This document shows positions 50,131-58,577 of a stretch of DNA of 64,000 nt, one piece after another; position 1 is the first letter of the stretch, and each line of letters begins with the position of its first letter. The notes beneath the pieces were generated by a model that saw only the letters and a program-made list of their open reading frames with translations, had not been told where the DNA came from and searched no databases. The stretch is from contig JAFSIS010000070.1 of NCBI GenBank assembly GCA_017439665.1, positions 124,001-188,000 of the forward strand, given 5' to 3'. Both the position numbers and the translations under genes were made by a program. The DNA comes from Lachnospiraceae bacterium (GTDB lineage: Bacteria; Bacillota; Clostridia; Lachnospirales; Lachnospiraceae).

Positions 50131-51264
50131 ATGGAAAAGAAGCGTATTTATCTTTCATCACCTACCATACATGAAGAGGAGAGAAGGTTCGTTCAGGAGG
50201 CCTTCGATACCAACTGGGTAGCTCCTCTGGGTCCCAATGTCAATCATCTGGAGGAGGAGGTGTGTGCTTATACGGGAGCGAAGGCAGCAGCAGCCTTAAG
50301 CGCAGGAACGGCAGCCATCCATTTAAGCTTAAAATTGCTGGATCTGCAGCCGGGGGATCTGGTGTTTGTATCGGATCTGACCTTTTCTGCCACCTGCAAT
50401 CCGATCTGCTATGAAAAGGCTCTGCCCGTATTTATCGACAGTGAGGAGGATACCTGGAATATGTGCCCCAGGGCCCTGGAAAAAGCCTTTCAGCTTTATC
50501 CTGCCCCCAAGGCCGTGATCTGTGTCCACCTTTATGGAACCCCGGCCAGGCTTTCCGAGATTCAGGAAATCTGTGCCCGGCACAAGGTTCCCCTGATCGA
50601 GGATGCGGCGGAATCCTTAAGTGCTACCTATGAGGGAAAACAGACCGGTACCTTTGGAAAATACGGTATCTATTCTTATAATGGAAACAAGATCATCACC
50701 AGCTCCGGAGGCGGTATGCTGGTATCGGATGATGAAGAAGCCATAGCCAGAGCCAGAGTCTTATCCACCCAGGCCAGAGACCCGGCCAGACATTATCAGC
50801 ATTCCCAGATTGGCTATAATTATCGGATGTCCAACATTGTGGCAGGAATTGCCAGAGGACAGCTGATCCATCTGGAGGAACATAAGGCGTTAAAGAAAAA
50901 GATCTATGAGCAGTATAAGGAAGCCTTTGCAGATATTCCGGAGATTACGATGAATCCGTTGAATCCCAGAGGAGAGGCCAATTACTGGCTGTCCTGTATG
51001 ACCATTGAAGAGGGCTGTCCGGTAACGCCTGATCAGATCATGGATGCTCTGGAGGCAGAGAATATGGAGTCCAGACCTATCTGGAAGCCCATGCATCTGC
51101 AGCCGGTTTTTGAAAAATATAACTTTGTTACCGTAAAAGAGAGAAAGGTCAGTGTAGGTGAAGATATCTTCAACAGAGGGCTCTGCCTGCCCAGCGATAT
51201 TAAGAATACCCCGGAAGATATGGAAGCCATTATTTCTATTGTGAGAAAGTGCTTCGGAAAGTAG
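50131..51264 (+). CDS. PglE-like UDP-4-amino-sugar transaminase
   Basis: PLP-dependent transaminase that would convert the 4-keto product of the preceding gene into UDP-4-amino-4,6-dideoxy-GlcNAc. The 377-residue DegT-family protein opens R-I-Y-L-S-S-P-T-I-H-E-E-E, has L-S-A-G-T-A-A-I-H, E-D-A-A-E-S and Y-S-Y-N-G-N-K-I with the PLP lysine, followed by S-S-G-G-G. NGNK instead of FHxxK marks the PglE/LegC group and separates it from PseC and RffA in this window. AAAGGAG precedes the ATG. No PglD acetyltransferase gene follows. Confidence 0.92.
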   Translation: MEKKRIYLSSPTIHEEERRFVQEAFDTNWVAPLGPNVNHLEEEVCAYTGAKAAAALSAGTAAIHLSLKLLDLQPGDLVFVSDLTFSATCNPICYEKALPVFIDSEEDTWNMCPRALEKAFQLYPAPKAVICVHLYGTPARLSEIQEICARHKVPLIEDAAESLSATYEGKQTGTFGKYGIYSYNGNKIITSSGGGMLVSDDEEAIARARVLSTQARDPARHYQHSQIGYNYRMSNIVAGIARGQLIHLEEHKALKKKIYEQYKEAFADIPEITMNPLNPRGEANYWLSCMTIEEGCPVTPDQIMDALEAENMESRPIWKPMHLQPVFEKYNFVTVKERKVSVGEDIFNRGLCLPSDIKNTPEDMEAIISIVRKCFGK

Positions 51265-51272
51265 GATAAGCT

Positions 51273-51884
51273 ATGTATAAAAACTGTATCAAACGTTTAC
51301 TGGATATTCTCTGTTCCGGCCTGGCTCTGATCCTTCTGTCACCTGTGCTTCTGGTGGTGGCCTTTCTGGTAAGGGTGAAGCTGGGAAGCCCGGTGATCTT
51401 TCATCAGGAAAGGCCGGGGAAGGAGGAAAAAATTTTTACCCTGAGAAAATTTCGCACCATGACGGACGCCAGGGATGAAGAAGGAAATCTTCTGCCCGAT
51501 GAAATCAGGCTCACCCGCTTTGGAAGGCTTCTTCGCTCTACCAGTCTGGATGAGCTTCCGGAACTGTGGAATATTTTTAAGGGAGATATGAGCATCGTGG
51601 GGCCCAGGCCCTTATTGGTCCGTTATCTTCCCTATTATACTGAGGAAGAGCGAAGACGGCACAGTGTACGTCCCGGTCTTACGGGGCTGGCACAGGTCAA
51701 TGGGAGAAATGCCTTAAACTGGGAGGATCGTTTCGCCTATGATCTGGAATATGTGGACCACTGCAGTCTGGGAATGGATATCTCCATCCTGTTTAAAACC
51801 GTAGGAAAGGTGTTTTTCCGTTCGGGAACCCTGTCCGGAGCGGAACAGACGGTGGAGGATTTTGACAAATATCGCAGTAAGTAA
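51273..51884 (+). CDS. PglC-like phosphoglycosyl transferase (small PGT)
   Basis: Monotopic initiating enzyme that moves a sugar-1-phosphate from a UDP-sugar to undecaprenyl phosphate. The 203-residue protein has an N-terminal re-entrant helix with a Ser-Pro break (L-L-S-P-V-L-L), then K-F-R-T-M, S-L-D-E-L-P-E-L with the catalytic Asp-Glu, and G-P-R-P-L-L. It lacks the extra N-terminal domains of the WbaP-like enzyme at 8202. As in Campylobacter it lies beside the 4-amino-sugar genes, so its substrate is probably that UDP-sugar or an acylated form. Confidence 0.93.
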   Translation: MYKNCIKRLLDILCSGLALILLSPVLLVVAFLVRVKLGSPVIFHQERPGKEEKIFTLRKFRTMTDARDEEGNLLPDEIRLTRFGRLLRSTSLDELPELWNIFKGDMSIVGPRPLLVRYLPYYTEEERRRHSVRPGLTGLAQVNGRNALNWEDRFAYDLEYVDHCSLGMDISILFKTVGKVFFRSGTLSGAEQTVEDFDKYRSK

Positions 51885-51899
51885 AGGGAGCATGAGTTC

Positions 51900-52874
51900 A
51901 TGAAAAGGATACCTCTGTTTGAAGAAAAGCTTCCCGCAACTCCTCTTTACCGGAGCAGGGAAGATTATGGCACAAATGAAGTGTATTTCAAAAGAGACGA
52001 CCTTCTTCCCTTCAGCTTTGGCGGAAATAAGGTCCGCAAGGCTCAGAAATTTTATCGGGAGATTGTAGAAAAACAGGCAGACCATATCGTTACCTATGGA
52101 AGCAGCAGCTCCAATCATTGCCGGATCATCAGCAACATGGCGACGGCTCTGGGGATAGACTGCCATATCATCTCACCCCTGGAAAATGCTCATGAAACGG
52201 CCAACAGCAGGATCATCCGAAAGCTGGGAGCCACCGTGGAATACTGTCCGGTAGAGAAGGTAAAGGAAACCATCGACAACCGCATGGAGCTTCTGGGGAA
52301 AAAGGGCAATCCCTATTTTATTATGGGGGGAGGCCACGGCAATCCGGGAACGGAAGGCTATCTGGATGCCTACCGTGAGCTTCTCATGCAGGAAGAGGAA
52401 ATGGGAATACGGTTTGACTATATTTTTCATGCCAGCGGCACCGGAGCCACCCAGGCAGGGCTGGTGACAGGCCAGCTTCTGGAAGGAAGACAGGACCAGC
52501 GTATTGTAGGGATCAGTATAGCCCGTACCAAAGAGGCAGGAGGAAAAGTGGTCTGCGAAAGCATCAAAGGCTACCTGGAGGAACTGACGAAAAGGCAGGT
52601 ACTGGATATTTCTGCCAGGGATACCCTCATTAAACAGATAGAAGATAAGGTGATCTTTACCGATCAATACAGGCTTAATGGTTATGGAGACTACCATGAA
52701 GAAATAGTAAGGACCATAGACGAGGTGGAAAGCCGGGAGGGAATGGCCATGGATACCACCTACGTAGGAAAGGCCTTTTGGGGAATGAAGCAGTATCTGT
52801 CCGAAGAAGGAATCCGGGGAAAGAGGATTCTTTTCTGGCACACGGGAGGAACCCCCCTTTATTTCAGGGCCTGA
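51900..52874 (+). CDS. PLP-dependent enzyme of the ACC deaminase/D-cysteine desulfhydrase group
   Basis: A 324-residue fold-type II PLP enzyme. F-G-G-N-K-V-R-K carries the Schiff-base lysine near residue 44. G-S-S-S-S-N-H binds the substrate carboxylate, G-T-G-A-T-Q-A-G binds the phosphate, and H-T-G-G-T-P closes the protein as in D-cysteine desulfhydrases. Known members act on ACC, D-cysteine or other D-amino acids. Its place between PglC- and PglA-like genes, followed by an ATP-grasp ligase, suggests it makes or edits an unusual amino acid for the glycan; this is inference. The ATG at 51900 follows AAAGGGAG. Confidence 0.82.
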   Translation: MKRIPLFEEKLPATPLYRSREDYGTNEVYFKRDDLLPFSFGGNKVRKAQKFYREIVEKQADHIVTYGSSSSNHCRIISNMATALGIDCHIISPLENAHETANSRIIRKLGATVEYCPVEKVKETIDNRMELLGKKGNPYFIMGGGHGNPGTEGYLDAYRELLMQEEEMGIRFDYIFHASGTGATQAGLVTGQLLEGRQDQRIVGISIARTKEAGGKVVCESIKGYLEELTKRQVLDISARDTLIKQIEDKVIFTDQYRLNGYGDYHEEIVRTIDEVESREGMAMDTTYVGKAFWGMKQYLSEEGIRGKRILFWHTGGTPLYFRA

Positions 52875-52949
52875 CCTTCCATTGCCACAGTCATTTTATG
52901 AAAAAAGAGCAGCTGCATGAGGCCTTTGCAGCTGGGTAAGGAGACGGAT

Positions 52950-53933
52950 ATGAATCTCTTGATTTTAAGCGCAGGTACACGAAATAAGGTGGTACAGTAT
53001 TTTAAGCAGGAATGCCGTGAAGGAGACCGGATCATCGCTACAGACTGCAGCAATCTGGCACCGGCAGTATATGAAGCGGATGTTTTCTATCTGGTCCCCA
53101 GGATCACCCATCCGGATTATCTGAAGATCATTCTGGATATCTGCAAAAAAGAACAGATCACCGGTGTACTCTCTCTGATCGATCCGGAGCTTAGCCTATT
53201 GGCAAAGCATGAGGAGCAGTTTAAGGCCCTGGGTGTTACGGTGATCGGCTCCCCCTACGACCTGGTGGAAACCTGCTTCAATAAGTATGCCATGTATGAA
53301 AAACTGACACAGATGAGGATAGCCACAGGAAAATGCTACCTGGATAAGGAGCTGTTTTACCGGGATAAGGCTGCAGGAAGGATTACTTATCCTGTTTTTG
53401 TCAAGCCAGTCTGCGGCAGTGCCAGCATGCACATCAATAAGGTCAGCTCGGATAAGGAGCTGGAGGTACTTTTTGACCTCTATGAAGACCTGATGATCCA
53501 GGAATTTATGGACGGGCAGGAGTATGGGGCAGACGTATACCTTGATCTGCTTACGGGGAAGGTCAGCACCATTTTTGTAAAGAAAAAGATCAAGATGCGG
53601 GCCGGCGAAACGGATAAATCCGTCTCCGTGAAAGATGAGGCATTATTTTCCCTGATCCAAGGCTTTGCAGAGGATATGGGATTTAAGGGAATCATCGATA
53701 TCGATATTTTTAAAATAAAAGGAACTTACTATATTTCAGAGGTAAACCCACGCTTTGGCGGAGGCTATCCCCATGCCTATGAAAGTGGAGTCAATGTTCC
53801 CCGTCTGATCATGCAGAACTTACGGGGAGAGGAAACTTCACCGGATATTGGAAGCTATGAAGAAGGAATCTGTATGATGAAATATAATGAGGTCCTGATC
53901 CGCCGGATACCTGAGGCTGAAATTGTGGAATAA
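52950..53933 (+). CDS. ATP-grasp ligase (CarB/PylC-like), candidate sugar-amino acid ligase
   Basis: A 327-residue ATP-grasp protein. The N-terminal domain begins N-L-L-I-L-S-A-G-T-R and has I-D-P-E-L near residue 80. The ATP-binding core has V-F-V-K-P-V-C-G-S-A-S, then I-Q-E-F-M-D-G-Q-E-Y-G-A-D. The metal loop is S-E-V-N-P-R-F-G-G-G-Y. It stands where pglD would be expected in a bacillosamine pathway, so it may acylate the 4-amino group with an amino acid in place of acetate. The ATG at 52950 follows TAAGGAG; the open frame upstream of it is not used. It is only distantly similar to the ATP-grasp protein at 26833. Confidence 0.82.
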   Translation: MNLLILSAGTRNKVVQYFKQECREGDRIIATDCSNLAPAVYEADVFYLVPRITHPDYLKIILDICKKEQITGVLSLIDPELSLLAKHEEQFKALGVTVIGSPYDLVETCFNKYAMYEKLTQMRIATGKCYLDKELFYRDKAAGRITYPVFVKPVCGSASMHINKVSSDKELEVLFDLYEDLMIQEFMDGQEYGADVYLDLLTGKVSTIFVKKKIKMRAGETDKSVSVKDEALFSLIQGFAEDMGFKGIIDIDIFKIKGTYYISEVNPRFGGGYPHAYESGVNVPRLIMQNLRGEETSPDIGSYEEGICMMKYNEVLIRRIPEAEIVE

Positions 53934-53991
53934 GGCCGCTGATGGCAAAAAGGGAAAGGGAAAGCTGCCGGGCAGCAAAAAAGAAGGAATG

Positions 53992-55077
53992 ATGAAAAAA
54001 GTATTGATTCTTGCCAATTCTTCCACAGGTCTGTACGACTTCAGAAATGAGCTGGTACTGGAGCTGATAAAGAAATATGAAGTCTATGCCAGCCTTCCCG
54101 AGCGTGAGGCAGCGGATGCCCTGGAAGCAGAGGGCTGTCATGTGCTGGATACCCGGATCAACCGACGGGGAATGAATCCTCTCCAGGATTTCAGACTGTT
54201 GATGGATTATGTGAAGATGATCAGAAGGCTGAAGCCGGGCTGTGTTCTGACCTATACCATCAAGCCCAATATTTATGGAGGACTGGCAGCCGGACTGTGC
54301 AAAGTGCCCTTCATTCCTACCATCACCGGCCTGGGAACCGCTTTTCAGCGTGAAGGAATGGTAAATAAGCTGGTAAAATTTTTGTACCGGACGGCCTTTA
54401 AGCGGGCGAAAGTGGTTTTTTTTCAGAACGACCGCAACAAAGAAATATTCAGGGAAAAAAAGCTTCTTACCGGCAAGGTGAGGGTAGTGCCGGGTTCTGG
54501 GGTAAATCTTGAGGTTCACCGGCAGGAAGCCTATCCGGGAAGGGAAAGACCCAGATTTTTGTATGTGGGAAGGCTGATGAAGGAAAAGGGAATTGAAGAA
54601 TTTCTTCACACGGCAAAGACGTATGCAAACCAGGCAGAATTTGTTATAATAGGTGATTATGAAGAAGACTACCGCGAGCAGGTGGAGAGGGGAGAGCAGG
54701 AAGGCTGGCTTGATTTTAAAGGCCGTCAGCGGGATATGCACTCCTTCTATAAGGAAGCCGACGCGGTGATCATTGCCTCCTACCACGAGGGAATGTCCAA
54801 TGTCCTTCTGGAAGCAGCATCAACCGCCCGCCCGGTACTGGCTACGGATATTTCCGGCTGTCGGGAAGCTGTGGAAAAGGGCGTCACAGGGCTCATCTTT
54901 TCTCCGGAAAGCAAGGAAGCGTTGGAGAAGGCCGTGGGAGATTTTCTGAAGCTTACCGTAAAAGAGCGGGAAGTCATGGGAAAAGAGGCCAGGAGAAAGA
55001 TGGAGCAGGAATTTGACCGATACCAGGTGGCAGGAGCCTATCTGGAGGAAATAGAGAGAGCCATTAAGGCGGAATGA
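53992..55077 (+). CDS. PglA-like GT4 glycosyltransferase
   Basis: GT-B fold glycosyltransferase of 361 residues, similar in layout to PglA, which adds GalNAc to undecaprenyl-diphospho-bacillosamine. It begins V-L-I-L-A-N-S-S-T-G-L-Y, has Y-T-I-K-P-N-I-Y-G and T-G-L-G-T-A-F in the acceptor half, then Y-V-G-R-L-M-K-E-K-G and the E-x7-E motif (E-G-M-S-N-V-L-L-E). Start codons at 53989 and 53992 are adjacent; AAGAAGGA lies just upstream, so the second is slightly better. It probably adds the second sugar of the chain begun by the PglC-like enzyme. Confidence 0.88.
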   Translation: MKKVLILANSSTGLYDFRNELVLELIKKYEVYASLPEREAADALEAEGCHVLDTRINRRGMNPLQDFRLLMDYVKMIRRLKPGCVLTYTIKPNIYGGLAAGLCKVPFIPTITGLGTAFQREGMVNKLVKFLYRTAFKRAKVVFFQNDRNKEIFREKKLLTGKVRVVPGSGVNLEVHRQEAYPGRERPRFLYVGRLMKEKGIEEFLHTAKTYANQAEFVIIGDYEEDYREQVERGEQEGWLDFKGRQRDMHSFYKEADAVIIASYHEGMSNVLLEAASTARPVLATDISGCREAVEKGVTGLIFSPESKEALEKAVGDFLKLTVKEREVMGKEARRKMEQEFDRYQVAGAYLEEIERAIKAE

Positions 55078-55086
55078 GAGGTTCTT

Positions 55087-56403
55087 ATGAGTTTATACGA
55101 GAAGATAGTAAAGGGCGGGGAGAAAATCTCCCTGGTAGGTCTGGGCTATGTAGGCATGCCCATCGCAGTTGCCTTTGCCCGCAAGGTTAAGGTGATTGGT
55201 TTTGACTTGAATGAGGAAAAGATCAGGCTTTACCAGTCCGGTATAGACCCCACCAGAGAAGTGGGGGATGAGGTGATCAAAGAAACGACAGTGGAATTTA
55301 CTGCTGATCCTGCAAGGCTGAAGGAGGCAAAATTTCATATTGTGGCCGTACCCACTCCGGTAAACGACGACCATACACCGGATTTAAGTCCGGTAGAAGG
55401 GGCCAGCCGTCTGTTGGGCCAGAACCTGACCAGAGGCTCCATTGTAGTCTTTGAGTCCACCGTATATCCCGGGGTAACGGAAGAGATTTGTGTCCCCATC
55501 CTGGAAAAGGAGTCCGGATTGAAATGTGGTGAGGACTTTAAGATCGGCTACTCTCCCGAGCGGATCAACCCCGGAGATAAGGTACATCGTCTGGAAACCA
55601 TTACCAAGATCGTATCCGGCATGGATGAGGATACGTTAAATGAGGTGGCACAGGTGTATGAGCTGGTAGTAGAGGCCGGTGTGCACCGGGCAGAATCCAT
55701 CAAGGTGGCAGAGGCGGCAAAAGTAATTGAAAACAGCCAGCGTGACATCAATATCGCTTTCATGAATGAATTGTCCATTATTTTCAATAAGATGGGGATC
55801 GATACCAAGGCCGTATTGGAGGCAGCGGGAACCAAGTGGAACTTCCTGCCCTTTTCTCCCGGTCTGGTGGGCGGCCACTGTATCGGTGTAGACCCTTACT
55901 ATCTGACCTATAAGGCTGAACAGCTGGGCTACCATTCCCAGATCATTCTTTCCGGCCGCCGGATTAACGACGATATGGGAAAATATGTGGCAGAAAGTGT
56001 AGTGAAGCACCTGATCAAGGCGGGACTTCCCGTAAATGGAGCCAGAGTAGCCATTTTGGGCTTTACCTTTAAGGAGAACTGTCCTGATACCCGTAACACC
56101 AAGGTGATCGATATTTACCGGGAGCTGGGAGAGTACGGAATTACCCCTCTGGTGGTGGATCCTGTGGCAGATGCTGAAGAGGCCAGAAAGCTCTACGGCA
56201 TCACCTTTGGCAGTATGGAGGAGCTGAAAGATCTGGATGCCCTGATCGTAGCCGTATCCCATACTGAATTTATGCAGATCGATCAGGAGAAGATGGCAGC
56301 CTTCTTCAATCCTGAAAATCGGATCCGTGTACTTGCGGATATTAAGGGAATCTACGAAAGAAAGCTTTACGATAACGAAAATTATTCCTATTGGAGGTTA
56401 TAG
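55087..56403 (+). CDS. tviB: UDP-N-acetylglucosamine 6-dehydrogenase (TviB/WbpO type)
   Basis: NAD-dependent enzyme that oxidises UDP-GlcNAc or UDP-GalNAc to the uronic acid in two steps. The 438-residue protein has the Rossmann motif G-L-G-Y-V-G-M-P-I-A (about 18-27), V-P-T-P-V-N, E-S-T-V-Y-P-G and the catalytic Cys in G-G-H-C-I-G-V-D-P-Y-Y-L. H-C-I-G-V-D-P-Y-Y-L-T is specific for the WbpO/TviB branch, not UDP-glucose dehydrogenase. Paired with the epimerase downstream it should yield UDP-GalNAcA, as in Vi antigen. GAGAGG precedes the ATG. Confidence 0.92.
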   Translation: MSLYEKIVKGGEKISLVGLGYVGMPIAVAFARKVKVIGFDLNEEKIRLYQSGIDPTREVGDEVIKETTVEFTADPARLKEAKFHIVAVPTPVNDDHTPDLSPVEGASRLLGQNLTRGSIVVFESTVYPGVTEEICVPILEKESGLKCGEDFKIGYSPERINPGDKVHRLETITKIVSGMDEDTLNEVAQVYELVVEAGVHRAESIKVAEAAKVIENSQRDINIAFMNELSIIFNKMGIDTKAVLEAAGTKWNFLPFSPGLVGGHCIGVDPYYLTYKAEQLGYHSQIILSGRRINDDMGKYVAESVVKHLIKAGLPVNGARVAILGFTFKENCPDTRNTKVIDIYRELGEYGITPLVVDPVADAEEARKLYGITFGSMEELKDLDALIVAVSHTEFMQIDQEKMAAFFNPENRIRVLADIKGIYERKLYDNENYSYWRL

Positions 56404-56410
56404 AAACGAT

Positions 56411-57385
56411 ATGGGATTTCAAGAACTGACCTTTCCCCAAAACAGCCTTTTTCTGGTAACCGGCGGTGCCGGATTTATCGGCTCCAATCTCTGTGAGGCT
56501 ATCTGTGACATGGGCTACCAGGTTCGCTGTCTGGATAACCTGTCTACAGGAAAGATAGAAAATGTAAACCGGCTGAAGGACAGAGAGAATTATTCCTTTA
56601 TGGAAGGGGATATCCGGGATCTGGATACCTGTATGAAGGCCTGCGAAGGAGCGGATTACGTACTGAATCAGGCAGCCTGGGGCAGTGTGCCCCGAAGCAT
56701 TGAGATGCCTCTCTTTTATGAGGAGGTCAATATCCGGGGAACCCTGAACATGATGGAGGCAGCCAGACAGCAGGGGGTAAAGAAGTTTGTCTATGCCTCC
56801 AGCTCCTCTGTTTACGGTGACCATCCGGTGCTGCCAAAGGTGGAGGGTCAGGAAGGAAATCTGCTCTCTCCCTATGCCCTGACCAAGAGGGTGGATGAGG
56901 AATACGGCAGGTTGTATAAGAAGCTGTATGGCCTGGATACCTACGGAATGCGCTATTTCAATGTGTTCGGACGGCATCAGGACCCGGACGGAGCTTATGC
57001 GGCAGTGATTCCCAAATTTATCAAGATGCTGATCAACGATGAGACGCCTACCATTAACGGTGACGGTAAGCAGTCCAGAGATTTTACCTATATTGACAAC
57101 GTGATTGAGGCCAATTTAAAGGCCTGTCTGGCTCCTTCCGAGGCAGCAGGGGAGGCATATAATATTGCCTATGGCGGAAGAGAGTATCTGATCGATATTT
57201 ATTACGATCTGTGCAAGGCTTTGGGAAAAGAGACCCCGCCCAATTTCGGCCCTGACCGGGCCGGTGATATTAAGCACTCCAATGCCGATATCAGCAAGGC
57301 AAGAAAGCTTTTGGGCTACGATCCTCAGTTTGATTTTGAAAAGGGGATCGCTCTGGCCATCGACTGGTACAAAAAAAACCTGTAA
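56411..57385 (+). CDS. tviC: UDP-N-acetylhexosamine(uronate) 4-epimerase (TviC/WbpP type)
   Basis: Short-chain epimerase of 324 residues interconverting UDP-GlcNAc(A) and UDP-GalNAc(A). T-G-G-A-G-F-I-G-S-N binds NAD near residue 18. N-Q-A-A-W-G-S-V-P-R-S, S-S-S-S-V-Y-G and the Y-A-L-T-K catalytic pair follow, and N-V-F-G-R-H-Q-D-P-D is typical of WbpP. I use the ATG at 56411; GGAGG is 13 bases upstream inside the end of tviB. A longer frame within tviB was rejected because the N terminus at 56411 matches the family. Confidence 0.92.
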   Translation: MGFQELTFPQNSLFLVTGGAGFIGSNLCEAICDMGYQVRCLDNLSTGKIENVNRLKDRENYSFMEGDIRDLDTCMKACEGADYVLNQAAWGSVPRSIEMPLFYEEVNIRGTLNMMEAARQQGVKKFVYASSSSVYGDHPVLPKVEGQEGNLLSPYALTKRVDEEYGRLYKKLYGLDTYGMRYFNVFGRHQDPDGAYAAVIPKFIKMLINDETPTINGDGKQSRDFTYIDNVIEANLKACLAPSEAAGEAYNIAYGGREYLIDIYYDLCKALGKETPPNFGPDRAGDIKHSNADISKARKLLGYDPQFDFEKGIALAIDWYKKNL

Positions 57386-57405
57386 TCACCCCCTGGGAGG
57401 TAAGG

Positions 57406-58509
57406 ATGACCAAACCGATACGAGTTCTCCACCTGGTAGGGGCAATGTACCCCGGCGGGATGGAAAATTTCATCATGAATCTCTATGAAAAAATCGACCG
57501 GACCGAATTTTGGTTTGATTTTGTGGTCCATCAGCAAAAAGAAAATGACTACAGAGAACAGATCGAAGAATGGGGAGGACGGGTGTATGAAATTCCCCGT
57601 TTGACCAAAAGACCCTTTGCCAGTCTGAGGATGCTCTATCAGATCATTAAAAAAAATCAATACGATATCGTCATCAGGCATACAGCCAATGCCCTGATTA
57701 CTCCTCAATTGTTTGTGGCAAAACTGGCAGGAGCAAAAACCATCTGCCACTCTCATAGTGAAACGGATCCAAAGATGTTTCTCCACAGGCTGGGAAGGCT
57801 GCTTATGGGGAGGGCTGCTGATCAAAAGCTGGCATGCTCCTACAGGGCCGGAAAATGGATGTATGGAAATCAGAAGTTCCAGGTTATTCATAATGCCATT
57901 AATGTGGACAGGTTCATCTATGATGAAACCAGGGCAGAGAGAATAAGGGAAGAATTTGGCCTGCAGGACAGCCATGTTTATGGTCATATCGGCAATTTTA
58001 CCACACCGAAAAATCATATGTTTTTACTGGCTGTTTACCACGAGATTGGTCGTCTGGATCCCAAGGCCGTTTTTTTCTGTCTGGGAGAAGGAGAGCTGAG
58101 AAGTGAGATTGAAGCAGAGATCAGAAGGCTGGGGATGGAGAAAAAGGTGATCCTTACCGGAATGCGCCCTGATGCAGAAAGCTTTATGTCCTGTTTTGAT
58201 CTTTTGTTGTTTCCTTCCCTTTTTGAAGGTCTTCCGCTGACGCTGATCGAAGCCCAGGCAGCAGGCTTAAAGGCATTGATCTCCGACAGGATTACGGAGA
58301 ATGTGGTGATTACCGAGAATCTGATCACCAGGAAGTCTCTTGATGAAAAACCGGCAGAGTGGGCAAAAAAAGCAGTGGAGCTGGCCGCAGAAGGAAAAAG
58401 GGACAGAGGATGTCAGAGAGAAGCCATTGAAAAGGCGGGCTATGATATGAATTCTCTGGCGAAATGGTATGAGGCTTATTTTCACTCACTGGTCAATGTG
58501 GGGAAGTGA
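57406..58509 (+). CDS. GT4 glycosyltransferase (EpsF-like)
   Basis: GT-B fold enzyme of 367 residues. The N terminus reads V-L-H-L-V-G-A-M-Y-P-G-G-M-E, the EpsF-type acceptor loop. C-H-S-H-S lies mid-protein. The donor half has G-H-I-G-N-F-T-T-P-K-N-H and the E-x7-E motif E-G-L-P-L-T-L-I-E. GGGAGG precedes the ATG. It is a close relative of the gene at 59324, so the pair may come from a duplication and add two different residues. Confidence 0.88.
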   Translation: MTKPIRVLHLVGAMYPGGMENFIMNLYEKIDRTEFWFDFVVHQQKENDYREQIEEWGGRVYEIPRLTKRPFASLRMLYQIIKKNQYDIVIRHTANALITPQLFVAKLAGAKTICHSHSETDPKMFLHRLGRLLMGRAADQKLACSYRAGKWMYGNQKFQVIHNAINVDRFIYDETRAERIREEFGLQDSHVYGHIGNFTTPKNHMFLLAVYHEIGRLDPKAVFFCLGEGELRSEIEAEIRRLGMEKKVILTGMRPDAESFMSCFDLLLFPSLFEGLPLTLIEAQAAGLKALISDRITENVVITENLITRKSLDEKPAEWAKKAVELAAEGKRDRGCQREAIEKAGYDMNSLAKWYEAYFHSLVNVGK

Positions 58510-58577
58510 AAAACTATGATTTTCCATATTCTTATTTTGGCAGTGGATGTGTCTGAAGCAGAAAGGATACCAAAGGG

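Noticed and set aside
53809..54786. 325-codon open frame on the - strand opposite the PglA-like gene
   Set aside because: Antisense shadow: the + strand encodes a clear GT4 enzyme with catalytic motifs.
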